Shown here: positions 38,034 through 47,624 of the stretch, piece by piece
Position numbering within the stretch: position 1 is the stretch's first letter
Layout: each line of letters starts with the position of its first letter
From: Polystyrenella longa
Lineage (GTDB): Bacteria > Planctomycetota > Planctomycetia > Planctomycetales > Planctomycetaceae
Reading direction: 5' to 3'
DNA length: 64,000 nucleotides
NCBI RefSeq assembly: GCF_007750395.1
Contig: NZ_CP036281.1
Coordinates: 2,999,001 to 3,063,000 of the forward strand
Made by a program: the position numbers and the translations under genes
Notes under the pieces: generated by a model
What the model saw: only the letters and a program-made list of their open reading frames with translations
Database searches by the model: none
Told to the model about the DNA's origin: nothing

Positions 38034-38945
38034 TTATTTGAGCGGATTGGAACTGAGGAATTGACGAATCGTGGCGATCATCTCCTGGGGTTTGTCTTCG
38101 AACACATAATGCCCCGCATCCGGGAAGCTGAGAGTGTTGGCCCCAGGAAAATACTTCTGAAACTCATCTAGAAACTTCGTCGTAAAGCAGAAGTCATCTT
38201 CTCCCCAGATGAATTGCATCGGGTAATCTTTGAACTGGGCTAAACCTTCTTCAACTCCCTTTAACGTTTCGTAGCTGGGATGCGAGGGTTTTAGGGGAAT
38301 ATCCTGAACAAATCGCAAGACAGCAACGCGGTCGTGCCAGTTCCCATACGGCGCGAGGTAACCCGACCGAATGGCGGGCGTGAGCACGTTCTTATCGACC
38401 ACGGTCCAGTGCAGCCCGTAGCGAACGAAAGCATTGAATCCACGAACCGCTACTGCTCCAAAGCCGGGGATATGAATCAAATGGATGCTACGCGGTATAA
38501 GCTGTGAGCGAAACGCGGCTGTATTGCCCAGGACAAATCGAGCTGATCGATCAGGAGAGCGCCCCGCTGTTCCCATCGCAATCGCTCCTCCCCAATCATG
38601 AGCGATAAACGTGATCTGTTTGAGGTCGAGATGCTCAATCAATGCAGTTAGATTCTCGATATGATCGTTTAATCGATACGAATAATCTTGAGGTTTATCA
38701 GAGAACCCACAACCGAGATGATCAATGGCAATACAGCGATAGTTGCTGGAGAGATCCTTGACCAGATTGCGCCAGGCAAAGCTCCAGGTTGGATTGCCAT
38801 GGACGAAAAGCAGAACTTCTCCTTCACCTTCGTCGATGTAATGCAGCCGATGGCCCTGTCTCTCGAAGTAATGAGATTCGAACGGGTACTCTTCTTCAAA
38901 TCCGTCACGGTTGGGGGAAGTCATCGGTATAGTCGGAATCTTCAC
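38034..38945 (-). CDS. Haloalkane dehalogenase/OleB-like alpha/beta hydrolase
   Basis: The 303-aa protein has HGNPTWSFAWRN (49-60), with the halide-binding-type Asn51, and IDHLGCGFSDKP. The nucleophile elbow AHDWGG has Asp117, not Ser, followed by Trp118. The catalytic His is in DAGHYVFED near the C-terminus. An Asp nucleophile with the Asn/Trp pair defines the haloalkane-dehalogenase fold, shared by OleB, the beta-lactone decarboxylase of olefin synthesis. The GCGFSDKP/HDWGG context reads closer to OleB. No oleA, oleC or oleD lies nearby, so dehalogenase and OleB remain open. Confidence 0.75.
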   Translation of the reverse strand: MKIPTIPMTSPNRDGFEEEYPFESHYFERQGHRLHYIDEGEGEVLLFVHGNPTWSFAWRNLVKDLSSNYRCIAIDHLGCGFSDKPQDYSYRLNDHIENLTALIEHLDLKQITFIAHDWGGAIAMGTAGRSPDRSARFVLGNTAAFRSQLIPRSIHLIHIPGFGAVAVRGFNAFVRYGLHWTVVDKNVLTPAIRSGYLAPYGNWHDRVAVLRFVQDIPLKPSHPSYETLKGVEEGLAQFKDYPMQFIWGEDDFCFTTKFLDEFQKYFPGANTLSFPDAGHYVFEDKPQEMIATIRQFLSSNPLK

Positions 38946-39035
38946 TGGGAGAACGAAAAGTTATCTCAATCATCGAGCAACAGGATAGAACAAGTCGGTA
39001 CGGAATCATGAGCCACAGGTCAGCATGGTCGCTGT

Positions 39036-40271
39036 TCAACGAGGTTTCTGAGGGGGCGACTTGGGTTTGCTGCGGGTATTAATCAGCTCCGCGAGCAGTT
39101 CGGCCAATTGATCGTTGGTTTTGTCGGCATGGGCAAAGCTTAACGTGATCCGCAGCCGAGAGGTACCCTCCGGAACCGACGGCGGCCGAATCGCCCCGAC
39201 AAGAAAACCGTATCGCTCCAGTTCACTGGCAATTTGAACCGCCCTGCCAGGATCATTTAAAATAATGGGAACGATCGGTCCAGCCGCGTGTTCATGAAAT
39301 CGAACTCCCAGTGCCCGTAATTTCTTGCGGAATCGATGGGACGAGGCGAGTAGTTGCTCTCTTCGCTGGGGCTCATTCTGGATGATTTCAATCGCCGTCA
39401 TTGCTGCGGCACAGCAGGCTGGAGAAAGCGATGTTGAGAATATCTGAGTGCGGGCCTTATTCCATAGCCAGTCGATTAATGGGCCTGAACCAGTGACAAA
39501 TCCTCCCTGAGATCCAATTGCCTTACTCAGTGTACCGATCCGTACATCGACGCGATCTTCGACTTCCATCCATTCGGCGGAACCCCGACCATGAATACCA
39601 AGAACACCAGTGGCGTGGGCTTCATCGACGATCACAGAGGCATCGTAGCGGTCGCAAAGATCACAGATTTCATTCAACTGGGCGACATCACCATCCATAC
39701 TGAACAGACCATCGGTAACAATAATTCGTTGACGATACCCACTGGCTGCGGCGAGTCGTTTCCGTAATGTTTCCATATCATTGTGCGGATAAACGGCGAC
39801 TTCGGCGTTACTCAAACGGCAACCGTCGATCAGGCTGGCATGGTTAAGTTCATCACTGAGAACCAAGTCGTCTTCCGTGGTCAATGCACTAACGACGCCC
39901 AGATTAGCGGCATAACCAGTGGGGAAGAGCAACGCCGCTTCCGATTGTTTGAACTCGCGGAGTTTGTCTTCAAGCAGAACATGCCAGTCAGTTCGTCCAC
40001 AGATAAGGGCGCTGCCACGGCTTCCAGCTCCCGCGTTTTCCATGGCCGTCCGCGCAGAGCGAATGACGCGCGGATCGTGAGCAAGACTGAGATAGTCATT
40101 TGAGGCGAAATTTTTGAGCAGTTGCTCGTCGATTTCACAGGTGCCATCGGCATGCGGAGTGACCCGCCTCCGCGCGCGTTTTAATCCGGCGGACTCCAAT
40201 TCCATTAACGCCGTCGACATCCAGGGAAAAGAAACCCGGGGCGCCGAACTGGCGGAGCGCTCACTGTTCAC
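39036..40271 (-). CDS. bioF: 8-amino-7-oxononanoate synthase
   Basis: This alpha-oxoamine synthase of 411 aa joins pimeloyl thioester and alanine in biotin synthesis. Visible are FASNDYLSLAHDP, GAGSRGSALICG, LNHASLIDGCRLS, VDEAHATGVLG (PLP-binding Asp and His) and the PLP lysine in GTLSKAIGSQGG. The related KBL, HemA and SPT enzymes share the fold. The ANLGVVSAL and FSTSLSP context favours BioF. No other bio gene is close. It follows the M24 peptidase by 14 bp on the same strand, so the two are almost certainly co-transcribed. Confidence 0.85.
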   Translation of the reverse strand: MNSERSASSAPRVSFPWMSTALMELESAGLKRARRRVTPHADGTCEIDEQLLKNFASNDYLSLAHDPRVIRSARTAMENAGAGSRGSALICGRTDWHVLLEDKLREFKQSEAALLFPTGYAANLGVVSALTTEDDLVLSDELNHASLIDGCRLSNAEVAVYPHNDMETLRKRLAAASGYRQRIIVTDGLFSMDGDVAQLNEICDLCDRYDASVIVDEAHATGVLGIHGRGSAEWMEVEDRVDVRIGTLSKAIGSQGGFVTGSGPLIDWLWNKARTQIFSTSLSPACCAAAMTAIEIIQNEPQRREQLLASSHRFRKKLRALGVRFHEHAAGPIVPIILNDPGRAVQIASELERYGFLVGAIRPPSVPEGTSRLRITLSFAHADKTNDQLAELLAELINTRSKPKSPPQKPR

Positions 40272-40285
40272 GACAGACCTCTTTT

Positions 40286-41485
40286 TCAGGTGAGTGAAAT
40301 CTCATGATTGCTTAATTGCTCGGCCCCAGTCTCCGTAATCAGGTAATTGTGTTCAATGCGAACACCTCCGATACCTTCGATGTACATACCCGGTTCCAAC
40401 GTCACCACATCACCCGAAAGGAGTGTGTCTGTGCTTTCTGGAACCAGGATAGGAGATTCAGGATGACCGAGGCCAATTCCATGGCCTGCGTGATGGCCGA
40501 GTGCCGGGTAACCGGCATCGAGCATCGGTTTAGTAACAGTCTCGTATACACTTTTGGCAGAGACCCCTGCCTTCAGATATTCCGCTCCGGCATGGAGACA
40601 TTCGAGGCAGATATTAAATATTTTCTGCTGATCACTGGTGGGTTCACCTACTGCATAAGCATTAGTGAAGTCAGATCGATATCCATGCAGGACAACCGAG
40701 TAATCGAGGACGAAGATGTCCTGTTCTTTCAGTACGTAATCAGTGGGAAGGCCTCCCGCTTTTGGCATAGCTGCATTGTTCGCACGAAAGTCACCGTATA
40801 CCAGACCAGGACGTCCTGCCGCAGCCAAGGCTGCATTTTGAACTTCGCGGTAGATTTCAAACTCGGAAATCCCGGGTTTGATAATCTCTTTCGCCCGGGC
40901 ATGACCAGCATCAGTGGCTTTCATGCACAACTTCAGGAGTTCGATTTCATCCGGCTCTTTCTGTCGGCGTAATTCGCGGACAAGGGAACCTAACGCGATT
41001 CGAGCGGGCGCGGATTCTTTTGATTCAGACCCACAGCTTTCGTTTTTGCTAGATGCGACTTCCGAGCATGAGAACCCACCATGCCCCATAACTCCCAGTA
41101 TCGCGCTCGGCATCCATTCCGTCTCGATGACTCCGGGGCGATCCTTAAGTGACGGAGCGACTTGCTTCAACGCGGCGACGAGGGCATGATCACGATTGCC
41201 GATAGAGTGTTTATGGTCGTACCATTTTTCGACAATTTCTTCATCGATGAAAGGTTCAGCAGAAGCAGAGCGAATGGAGAAATTGTCGCCCAGTAACGAT
41301 GCTTTGCCTTGGCGTTCCAGAAGTAACCAGCAGCGTTCACCACCTGAAAAACTGAGGGGATTCACCAGAAAGTTACTGAAGTAAAGGACTGAACGCGGGT
41401 CTGCCAGCAGAATCCACTCGATATCGGCTGGCAATTCATTCCACAGACGCTTGCGGCGGCTTAGACATCCTTCTTTGGAAAGCAT
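40286..41485 (-). CDS. M24-family metallopeptidase (Xaa-Pro aminopeptidase-like)
   Basis: The pita-bread fold of the M24 family is clear. Metal ligands lie in FVLDYSV (Asp), SDFTNAY (Asp), [13 protein letters not shown] (His), TLEPGMY (Glu) and RIEHNYL (Glu). The N-terminal ~170 residues form the creatinase-like domain, typical of Xaa-Pro peptidases rather than methionine aminopeptidase. Two ATGs lie nine bases apart; AGGGA is at workable distance only for the second (41485), which I use. The first (41494) adds three residues. A Ser/Glu-rich loop ([18 protein letters not shown]) is inserted between domains. Operon with bioF. Confidence 0.85.
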   Translation of the reverse strand: MLSKEGCLSRRKRLWNELPADIEWILLADPRSVLYFSNFLVNPLSFSGGERCWLLLERQGKASLLGDNFSIRSASAEPFIDEEIVEKWYDHKHSIGNRDHALVAALKQVAPSLKDRPGVIETEWMPSAILGVMGHGGFSCSEVASSKNESCGSESKESAPARIALGSLVRELRRQKEPDEIELLKLCMKATDAGHARAKEIIKPGISEFEIYREVQNAALAAAGRPGLVYGDFRANNAAMPKAGGLPTDYVLKEQDIFVLDYSVVLHGYRSDFTNAYAVGEPTSDQQKIFNICLECLHAGAEYLKAGVSAKSVYETVTKPMLDAGYPALGHHAGHGIGLGHPESPILVPESTDTLLSGDVVTLEPGMYIEGIGGVRIEHNYLITETGAEQLSNHEISLT

Positions 41486-41709
41486 GAAGTTCATCCCTGT
41501 TGCAATAAATTAAGTCGTGCGTAAATCGAAAGTAATCTTGCTTCATCATAAAGCGAGGCTACCCTTTCCACAATCAAGAATCGCAAGTTCCGCTTTACAC
41601 CGAACTTCGGAACCTCTTGATGTAAAGAAACCTCATCCGGAAATTGTATTTTCAGATGAGGTTCTTAATTGAATTAGTCGTCCTGACACTGGCAACCGCT
41701 CAGAGTAGT

Positions 41710-42762
41710 TTAGTGTAGCTCTTTGAGGGCGAGCCAGCGTTCTGCATCCAACGCCGCAGCACAACCTGAACCGGCGGCAGTGATGGCCTGTTTGTAATAG
41801 TCATCGGCAACATCACCGGCTGCGAATACCCCTTCGACACTCGTATTCGAGCGGTGAGGTACAGTCCATTTAATATAACCATTCTCTTTTAGTTCGACCT
41901 GCCCATCCAGGAAATCGACATTCGGAGTATGACCAATGGCCGCGAAGTAACCTGCCACTTCCAGCTCATCAGTCTCGTTTTCATTGATCGAACTGCGAAT
42001 TCGAACTCCAGTGACCCCTTCGGTATCTGTACCGAGTACTTCGTCAATCACTGAGTTCCACTTCACATCGATTTTCGGGTTTTTCAGTACCCGTTCAGCC
42101 ATAATTTTACTGGCACGGAATTCATCACGACGATGGACGATGTATACAGTTGACGCAAATTTGGTCAGGTAATCCGCTTCTTCCATTGCGCTATCACCAC
42201 CACCGACGACGACGAGAGGTTTCTGCCGAAAACGGGGCAAAGCTCCGTCACAAACAGCACAGGCGGAAACGCCCATGTTCTTGTATTTGTCTTCCGATTC
42301 CAGACCCAGGTAATTAGCTCGGGCACCGGTGGCGACAATAATCGACAGCGCTTCGAGCTCTTCTCCAGCCAAGGTTTTGATCTGGAAAGGATGTTTAGAG
42401 AGGTCGACAGAGACAACGTCGTCTGTTTTGATTCTTGTGCCGAAATTGACTGCCTGCTGGCGCATCAGTTCCATCAGTTCCGGGCCCGTGACCCCTTCTC
42501 CCATGTGATCGACCATCATCATGCGACGATTTTTGTTGATCGAACTGTCGAGATAGGGAACAATTTCACCGGCTGGGAATCCAGGAAAGTTTTCGACTTC
42601 GGTCGTCAGTGCAAGCTGCCCGAGGGGCAATGTCCCTTTTTGACGATTGTCTTCCGTAATTGCTCCCTCGATGACCAGCGGCTCCAGGTTGGCGCGAGAG
42701 GCGTAAATTGCTGCTGTCCATCCGGCTGGTCCCGAACCAATAATTACCACACGTTCCGCCAC
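41710..42762 (-). CDS. trxB: Thioredoxin reductase
   Basis: The real start is most likely GTG 42762, 7 nt after AGGAG. This gives an N-terminus right at the FAD motif ([20 protein letters not shown]) and ~350 aa. A longer in-frame start at 42858 would add a Ser-rich stretch with no counterpart in the family. Further features are the redox pair in [11 protein letters not shown], the NADPH motif [24 protein letters not shown] and the C-terminal [10 protein letters not shown]. It passes electrons from NADPH to thioredoxin. Confidence 0.93.
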   Translation of the reverse strand: MAERVVIIGSGPAGWTAAIYASRANLEPLVIEGAITEDNRQKGTLPLGQLALTTEVENFPGFPAGEIVPYLDSSINKNRRMMMVDHMGEGVTGPELMELMRQQAVNFGTRIKTDDVVSVDLSKHPFQIKTLAGEELEALSIIVATGARANYLGLESEDKYKNMGVSACAVCDGALPRFRQKPLVVVGGGDSAMEEADYLTKFASTVYIVHRRDEFRASKIMAERVLKNPKIDVKWNSVIDEVLGTDTEGVTGVRIRSSINENETDELEVAGYFAAIGHTPNVDFLDGQVELKENGYIKWTVPHRSNTSVEGVFAAGDVADDYYKQAITAAGSGCAAALDAERWLALKELH

Positions 42763-43030
42763 AATAATACTCCTGAACAATTCTGATCTGCCGGTGCCAG
42801 ATCGGCGTGATAAACTCTGTTGTGAAAACCCGCTTGGGTTTGATGAGGGATCTGGCAAACCTCTAAGTTATTGAAACATACTGAACCCGTCTCCACCGGG
42901 CAACAGAGTCAGGCGAAAAACCTGTACTGCCCGGCTTTCGTTACAATATCGTTTCGGCGTATGAAACGGCTGTCAACTCGGTCGACTTGGCCATCCCGTT
43001 CGCTTCGAAACTAAATCTCCCAAAACACCT

Positions 43031-43825
43031 TTATTGAGCGCCGATAATCTCATTATCGAAGTAGTTCGTCTCCATACCCGCATCGAGCACGACTCTTTGA
43101 GAGTTCATGCCGGAAGACCGAGGCGACAGGAGAAACGCGGCGACATTGGCGACTTCGGCGGTTTGCACTGCTTCTTTGCGTAGAGTCGCTTTTTCGGCGA
43201 AAAGGTAACTGTCAACATATCCCGGAATCCCGGCGGAAGCCGACGTTTTTAGAAGTCCAGGACAAACAGCATTGAACCGAACCTTGGAAAAATGAGAGAA
43301 TGACTTTGCCAAAAAGCAGATTGAGGAATCGAGGGCCGCTTTGACAGGAGCCATGTAACCATAGTTTTCTGCCGCCATCCGCGTCGTCGAAATGGAGACG
43401 GTCACCATACTGCCAGTTTCCGGATTGATGCATTCTTTGAAAGCGTTGGCCAAGGCGATAAAGGAAAAACAGGAGATATCGACTGCTTGAAGGAATGCTT
43501 TACGGGGAGTCTCGTGAAAGGGAAGCCAACCCTCCGAATAGTCGGCAAAGGCAATGGAATGCAATAATCCATGTATCTCACCTTGCTCTTCGGCGACTTT
43601 ATCCCGTAGGTCGTCGATCTCTTCCTGCCGTTCGACATCGCAAACATAAATAGGAGCATCCCCCACCAGTTTGCGAACAGATTCGGCCCGTTCCGGAGAT
43701 CGAACGGAATAGATGACTTGAGCCCCTGCCTCCTCCAGCACTCGTGCCGTCTGGAAGGCAACACTCTTCCGGTTGGCAGTTCCAAGGACGAGTATTTTCT
43801 TATTATTTAGGTCGAGAAAATCCAT
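43031..43825 (-). CDS. Enoyl-ACP reductase (FabI)-like SDR
   Basis: The 264-aa SDR has the FabI-type cofactor region [17 protein letters not shown] (not the classical TGxxxGxG), SIAF at the fourth strand, and Tyr155-x6-Lys162 ([10 protein letters not shown]) as in FabI. In E. coli FabI a second tyrosine (Tyr146) lies ten residues before; here that position is Ile145 (SISTTRMAA replaces SYLGAERA). The C-terminal [13 protein letters not shown] also fits FabI. It most likely reduces trans-2-enoyl-ACP, the last step of fatty-acid elongation, but the changed loop leaves room for a related substrate. Confidence 0.75.
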   Translation of the reverse strand: MDFLDLNNKKILVLGTANRKSVAFQTARVLEEAGAQVIYSVRSPERAESVRKLVGDAPIYVCDVERQEEIDDLRDKVAEEQGEIHGLLHSIAFADYSEGWLPFHETPRKAFLQAVDISCFSFIALANAFKECINPETGSMVTVSISTTRMAAENYGYMAPVKAALDSSICFLAKSFSHFSKVRFNAVCPGLLKTSASAGIPGYVDSYLFAEKATLRKEAVQTAEVANVAAFLLSPRSSGMNSQRVVLDAGMETNYFDNEIIGAQ

Positions 43826-44315
43826 AAATTACCCTGAAGATTCTGGCATGAATGCAGAAAAATAAGTTAGTTTGTTCGATGAAATGCCTGTTTGACAACG
43901 AAAACGGAATCGATCCGTCATTTCTAAAGTCCTGTCTACGATTGCTCCCTGAGTCTTTTCCGGGCCTAAAGAACCGCTTTTTCAACGAAATCAAGGTTGA
44001 GTTGGCATATTCGGAGCGAATCCATCGAAACCGAAACTTCTTATACTTATCTGAATTTCGATTCCACTTCACGTCCGATAGACTGATAAGCAGATCATTT
44101 CACTAAATATCTTGATTATGACATATCATTCTGCTCTCCCCTCTGCATCCAGTTTTCTCCAGAACGAACTCGGGCCATCTGAAACCAGCATTCGCCGTGT
44201 TGAGCGCCCCCGTTCTGTTTTGAACGATTCTGTTATTCTCACCACTCGGCATATTGACGGAAGCGACTGCTTTTGACGGGATCTTCCTGTTTCAGTCGGT
44301 CTGGAAGGTTTCAAC
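43826..44315. other. Divergent intergenic region
   Basis: About 490 bp separate the FabI-like gene and the GspF-type gene. Small frames on both strands overlap each other and lack ribosome sites or familiar sequence, so I call none. Confidence 0.45.
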
Positions 44316-45365
44316 ATGTTCAGCGCGCCAATCAAATCGAATTCTTTGATTCTAATGTGTCGAACTTTGGGGAATTCCCTGACGGCTGGACTCGACTTCA
44401 ATCGCGCTTTTAAAGTCACTACAGAAAAAACATCCGACCCGCGACTCCGTAGCGTGCTGAAGGACGTCCTGCTCGATATCACTCAGGGTAGCGATATTGC
44501 GACCGCGATGGAAAATCGGGGGAACGCCTTTCCAGAACTCATGACGAGTATGGTTCGAGTGGGTGAGCATTCGGGCCATTTTCCCGAAGTCCTGAAAGAC
44601 CTCGCCGAACATTACGAGCGCAACAAAGACCTCAAACGGGAACTTTGGGCACAACTGACGATGCCCATCATTCAGATGTTCGCGGCGATATTCATCATCG
44701 CATTCATGCTTCTGATCATCGATATGTTCTCGGATCCGACAAAGAAAGATCAGACTTTCGATCCACTAGGATTAGGGTTAACCGGAGTTCAGGGAGCCGA
44801 ACTCTGGCTGTTAATGACACTCGGGCCGCTGATCATCGGGTTCGCCATCTATAAGTTTACGAGTCGTGCGTTATCAGGTAAGAAATTCTTCCACAGTATC
44901 TTCATGAAGATACCGGTTGTCAGCTCGTGTATGCATAACTTTGCGATTGCCCGGTTCTCCTGGGCGTTCGCCCTCACTCAGCAGACGGGGCTCTCCGTAT
45001 TAAGGTGCATCGATATCTCTCTGCGAGCAACAGGAAACGGCGTCTACATGGCGGCGTCTCCGCAGATGATTACGGATCTGAAAGAGGGGGCCCTGCTCAG
45101 CGATGCAATGAGAAACAGTGGGCTGTTCACCGAAGAATACTTGCAAATCGTCGAAGTCGCAGAAGAAACCGGGACTGTTCCAGAACAACTCCAGCGAATC
45201 AGCCCTCAGTTACAGGACGAGGCACGTCGCAGTTTGAGCCGAATGGCCTCTGCATTCAGCTGGGCCATTCGTACCGTGGTTGCCGTATTCATTATCTTCC
45301 TGATTTTCCGGATGGCTTTGACCTACATCAATATGATCCAGGAAGCAACCAAAGAAGCGATGTAG
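44316..45365 (+). CDS. GspF/PilC-type inner-membrane platform protein
   Basis: The 349-aa protein carries two T2SSF domains: residues ~10-120 (LCRTLGNSLTAGLDFNRAF then VRVGEHSGHFPEVLKDLAEHYER) and ~215-330 (FALTQQTGLSVLRCIDISLRA then VEVAEETGTVPEQLQRIS). Each is followed by hydrophobic segments (about 125-148, 165-185 and 320-340). GGAAGG sits 7 nt before ATG. GspF recruits the assembly ATPase in type II secretion and type IV pili. Here it stands without an ATPase, pseudopilin or secretin, so its machine must be encoded elsewhere. It precedes tgt by 210 bp. Confidence 0.85.
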   Translation: MFSAPIKSNSLILMCRTLGNSLTAGLDFNRAFKVTTEKTSDPRLRSVLKDVLLDITQGSDIATAMENRGNAFPELMTSMVRVGEHSGHFPEVLKDLAEHYERNKDLKRELWAQLTMPIIQMFAAIFIIAFMLLIIDMFSDPTKKDQTFDPLGLGLTGVQGAELWLLMTLGPLIIGFAIYKFTSRALSGKKFFHSIFMKIPVVSSCMHNFAIARFSWAFALTQQTGLSVLRCIDISLRATGNGVYMAASPQMITDLKEGALLSDAMRNSGLFTEEYLQIVEVAEETGTVPEQLQRISPQLQDEARRSLSRMASAFSWAIRTVVAVFIIFLIFRMALTYINMIQEATKEAM

Positions 45366-45491
45366 GTCGAAAGCGTTTAGATTAAGCCTCACTACGACTC
45401 GTCGACATCTAAGTTTATGGTGGAAGATTTCGCTCTGGCAGACTTGCCCCTGCCAGAGAGTGGCGACTGAGGGCTTCTCTTTGTATCTTGA

Positions 45492-46697
<1,206 letters not shown>

Positions 46698-47046
46698 GAT
46701 ACCGACGGTTTAAATTTCGCCCGGAGTGCCGCACTCAGGGTGTTTTGTCATTTACGAGTCGTCGAAAATTTCGATTTTTTCCGTACAGGTGCATTTCATC
46801 CTGAATTGGCTGGACGGTAACCTCTCTCTCTACAATCTGTTGCGCAGGCCGAATTGACTTAATTTCTGCGAAACAGACTGTCTTTTGCGACAAAAGCAGG
46901 CTGAAGTGATGGAGACTGGCGGAAAGAGTTTACTCCACCAATATTCCTGATTCTGTTTGTACGTCTTTGCGGCAGACTGGAAAAGAATGTGCCAGTTCTG
47001 GTCATTCCTCTCCCCATCGCCAAAACATAACTTCCCTCAAAGTAAA
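46698..47046. other. Intergenic region tgt-yajC
   Basis: About 350 bp. It holds one tiny hairpin (GAGTG-CCG-CACTC just after tgt) and no gene. The gap suggests that yajC-secDF can be transcribed from its own promoter, which I could not identify. Confidence 0.35.
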
Positions 47047-47412
47047 ATGAGTAATTGGATGATTGATCTCTTCACGGACCTATTTTTGTTTGCTCAGGAT
47101 GCGGGAGCAGAAGCACCTGCTAATGAAGCCGCTCCGAACCCCGTGTTCCAATTACTGCCGATCGTCGCTGTTATCGTTCTGTTCTATCTAATGATGGTGC
47201 GTCCTCAGAGGAATGAACGGAAGAAGCACGATGCACTGGTCAGTGCCCTGAAAAAGAATGATCAGGTCCAAACCATCGGCGGCATCATCGGAACCGTCAG
47301 TCATCTGACAGACGACACGGTCACCATCAAAGTTGATGACAACGCGAAAATCAAAATGCGACGCAGCAGTATTCAGACGGTCCTCACCGGCAACGAAGAG
47401 ACCAAGTCCTGA
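47047..47412 (+). CDS. yajC: Preprotein translocase accessory protein YajC
   Basis: Start ATG 47047 gives 121 aa, the normal YajC size; the frame is open upstream without resemblance to the family. An acidic N-terminal stretch precedes the single transmembrane helix (about 35-52, LLPIVAVIVLFYLMMVRPQ). The conserved RPQRNERKKHDALVSALKKND and VQTIGGIIGTV motifs follow. YajC associates with SecDF at the translocon. It lies ~210 bp before secDF. Confidence 0.92.
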   Translation: MSNWMIDLFTDLFLFAQDAGAEAPANEAAPNPVFQLLPIVAVIVLFYLMMVRPQRNERKKHDALVSALKKNDQVQTIGGIIGTVSHLTDDTVTIKVDDNAKIKMRRSSIQTVLTGNEETKS

Positions 47413-47624
47413 ATTGAACGCCACATCGGTATTTATCGATCGACGCCTCCCTGACTGCAAACCCAACGAAATAACGTAAAATATACATATAGAGGGCTCA
47501 CTTCTTTGAACTGGTACGGAACTGATTCCAGATGCCGGTTCACCAGAAACGTCGCGATGACGAACTGACACAGCCCTTCTTTACGAGTAATGGATTTCTC
47601 ACTGTACGACAGGAATTCCCTAAC

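Noticed and set aside
38034-40271. Possible olefin-synthesis cluster (OleB-like gene next to an alpha-oxoamine synthase)
   Set aside because: The neighbour is BioF-like, not OleA/C/D; no acyl-CoA ligase or ketoreductase of the pathway is nearby.
40316-40972. 218-codon plus-strand frame opposite the M24 peptidase
   Set aside because: Antisense to conserved metal-ligand motifs; no recognisable product.
43803-44106. Small frames on both strands before the FabI-like gene
   Set aside because: They overlap each other and the FabI-like start, and are composed mainly of Arg/Phe/Asn without motif.
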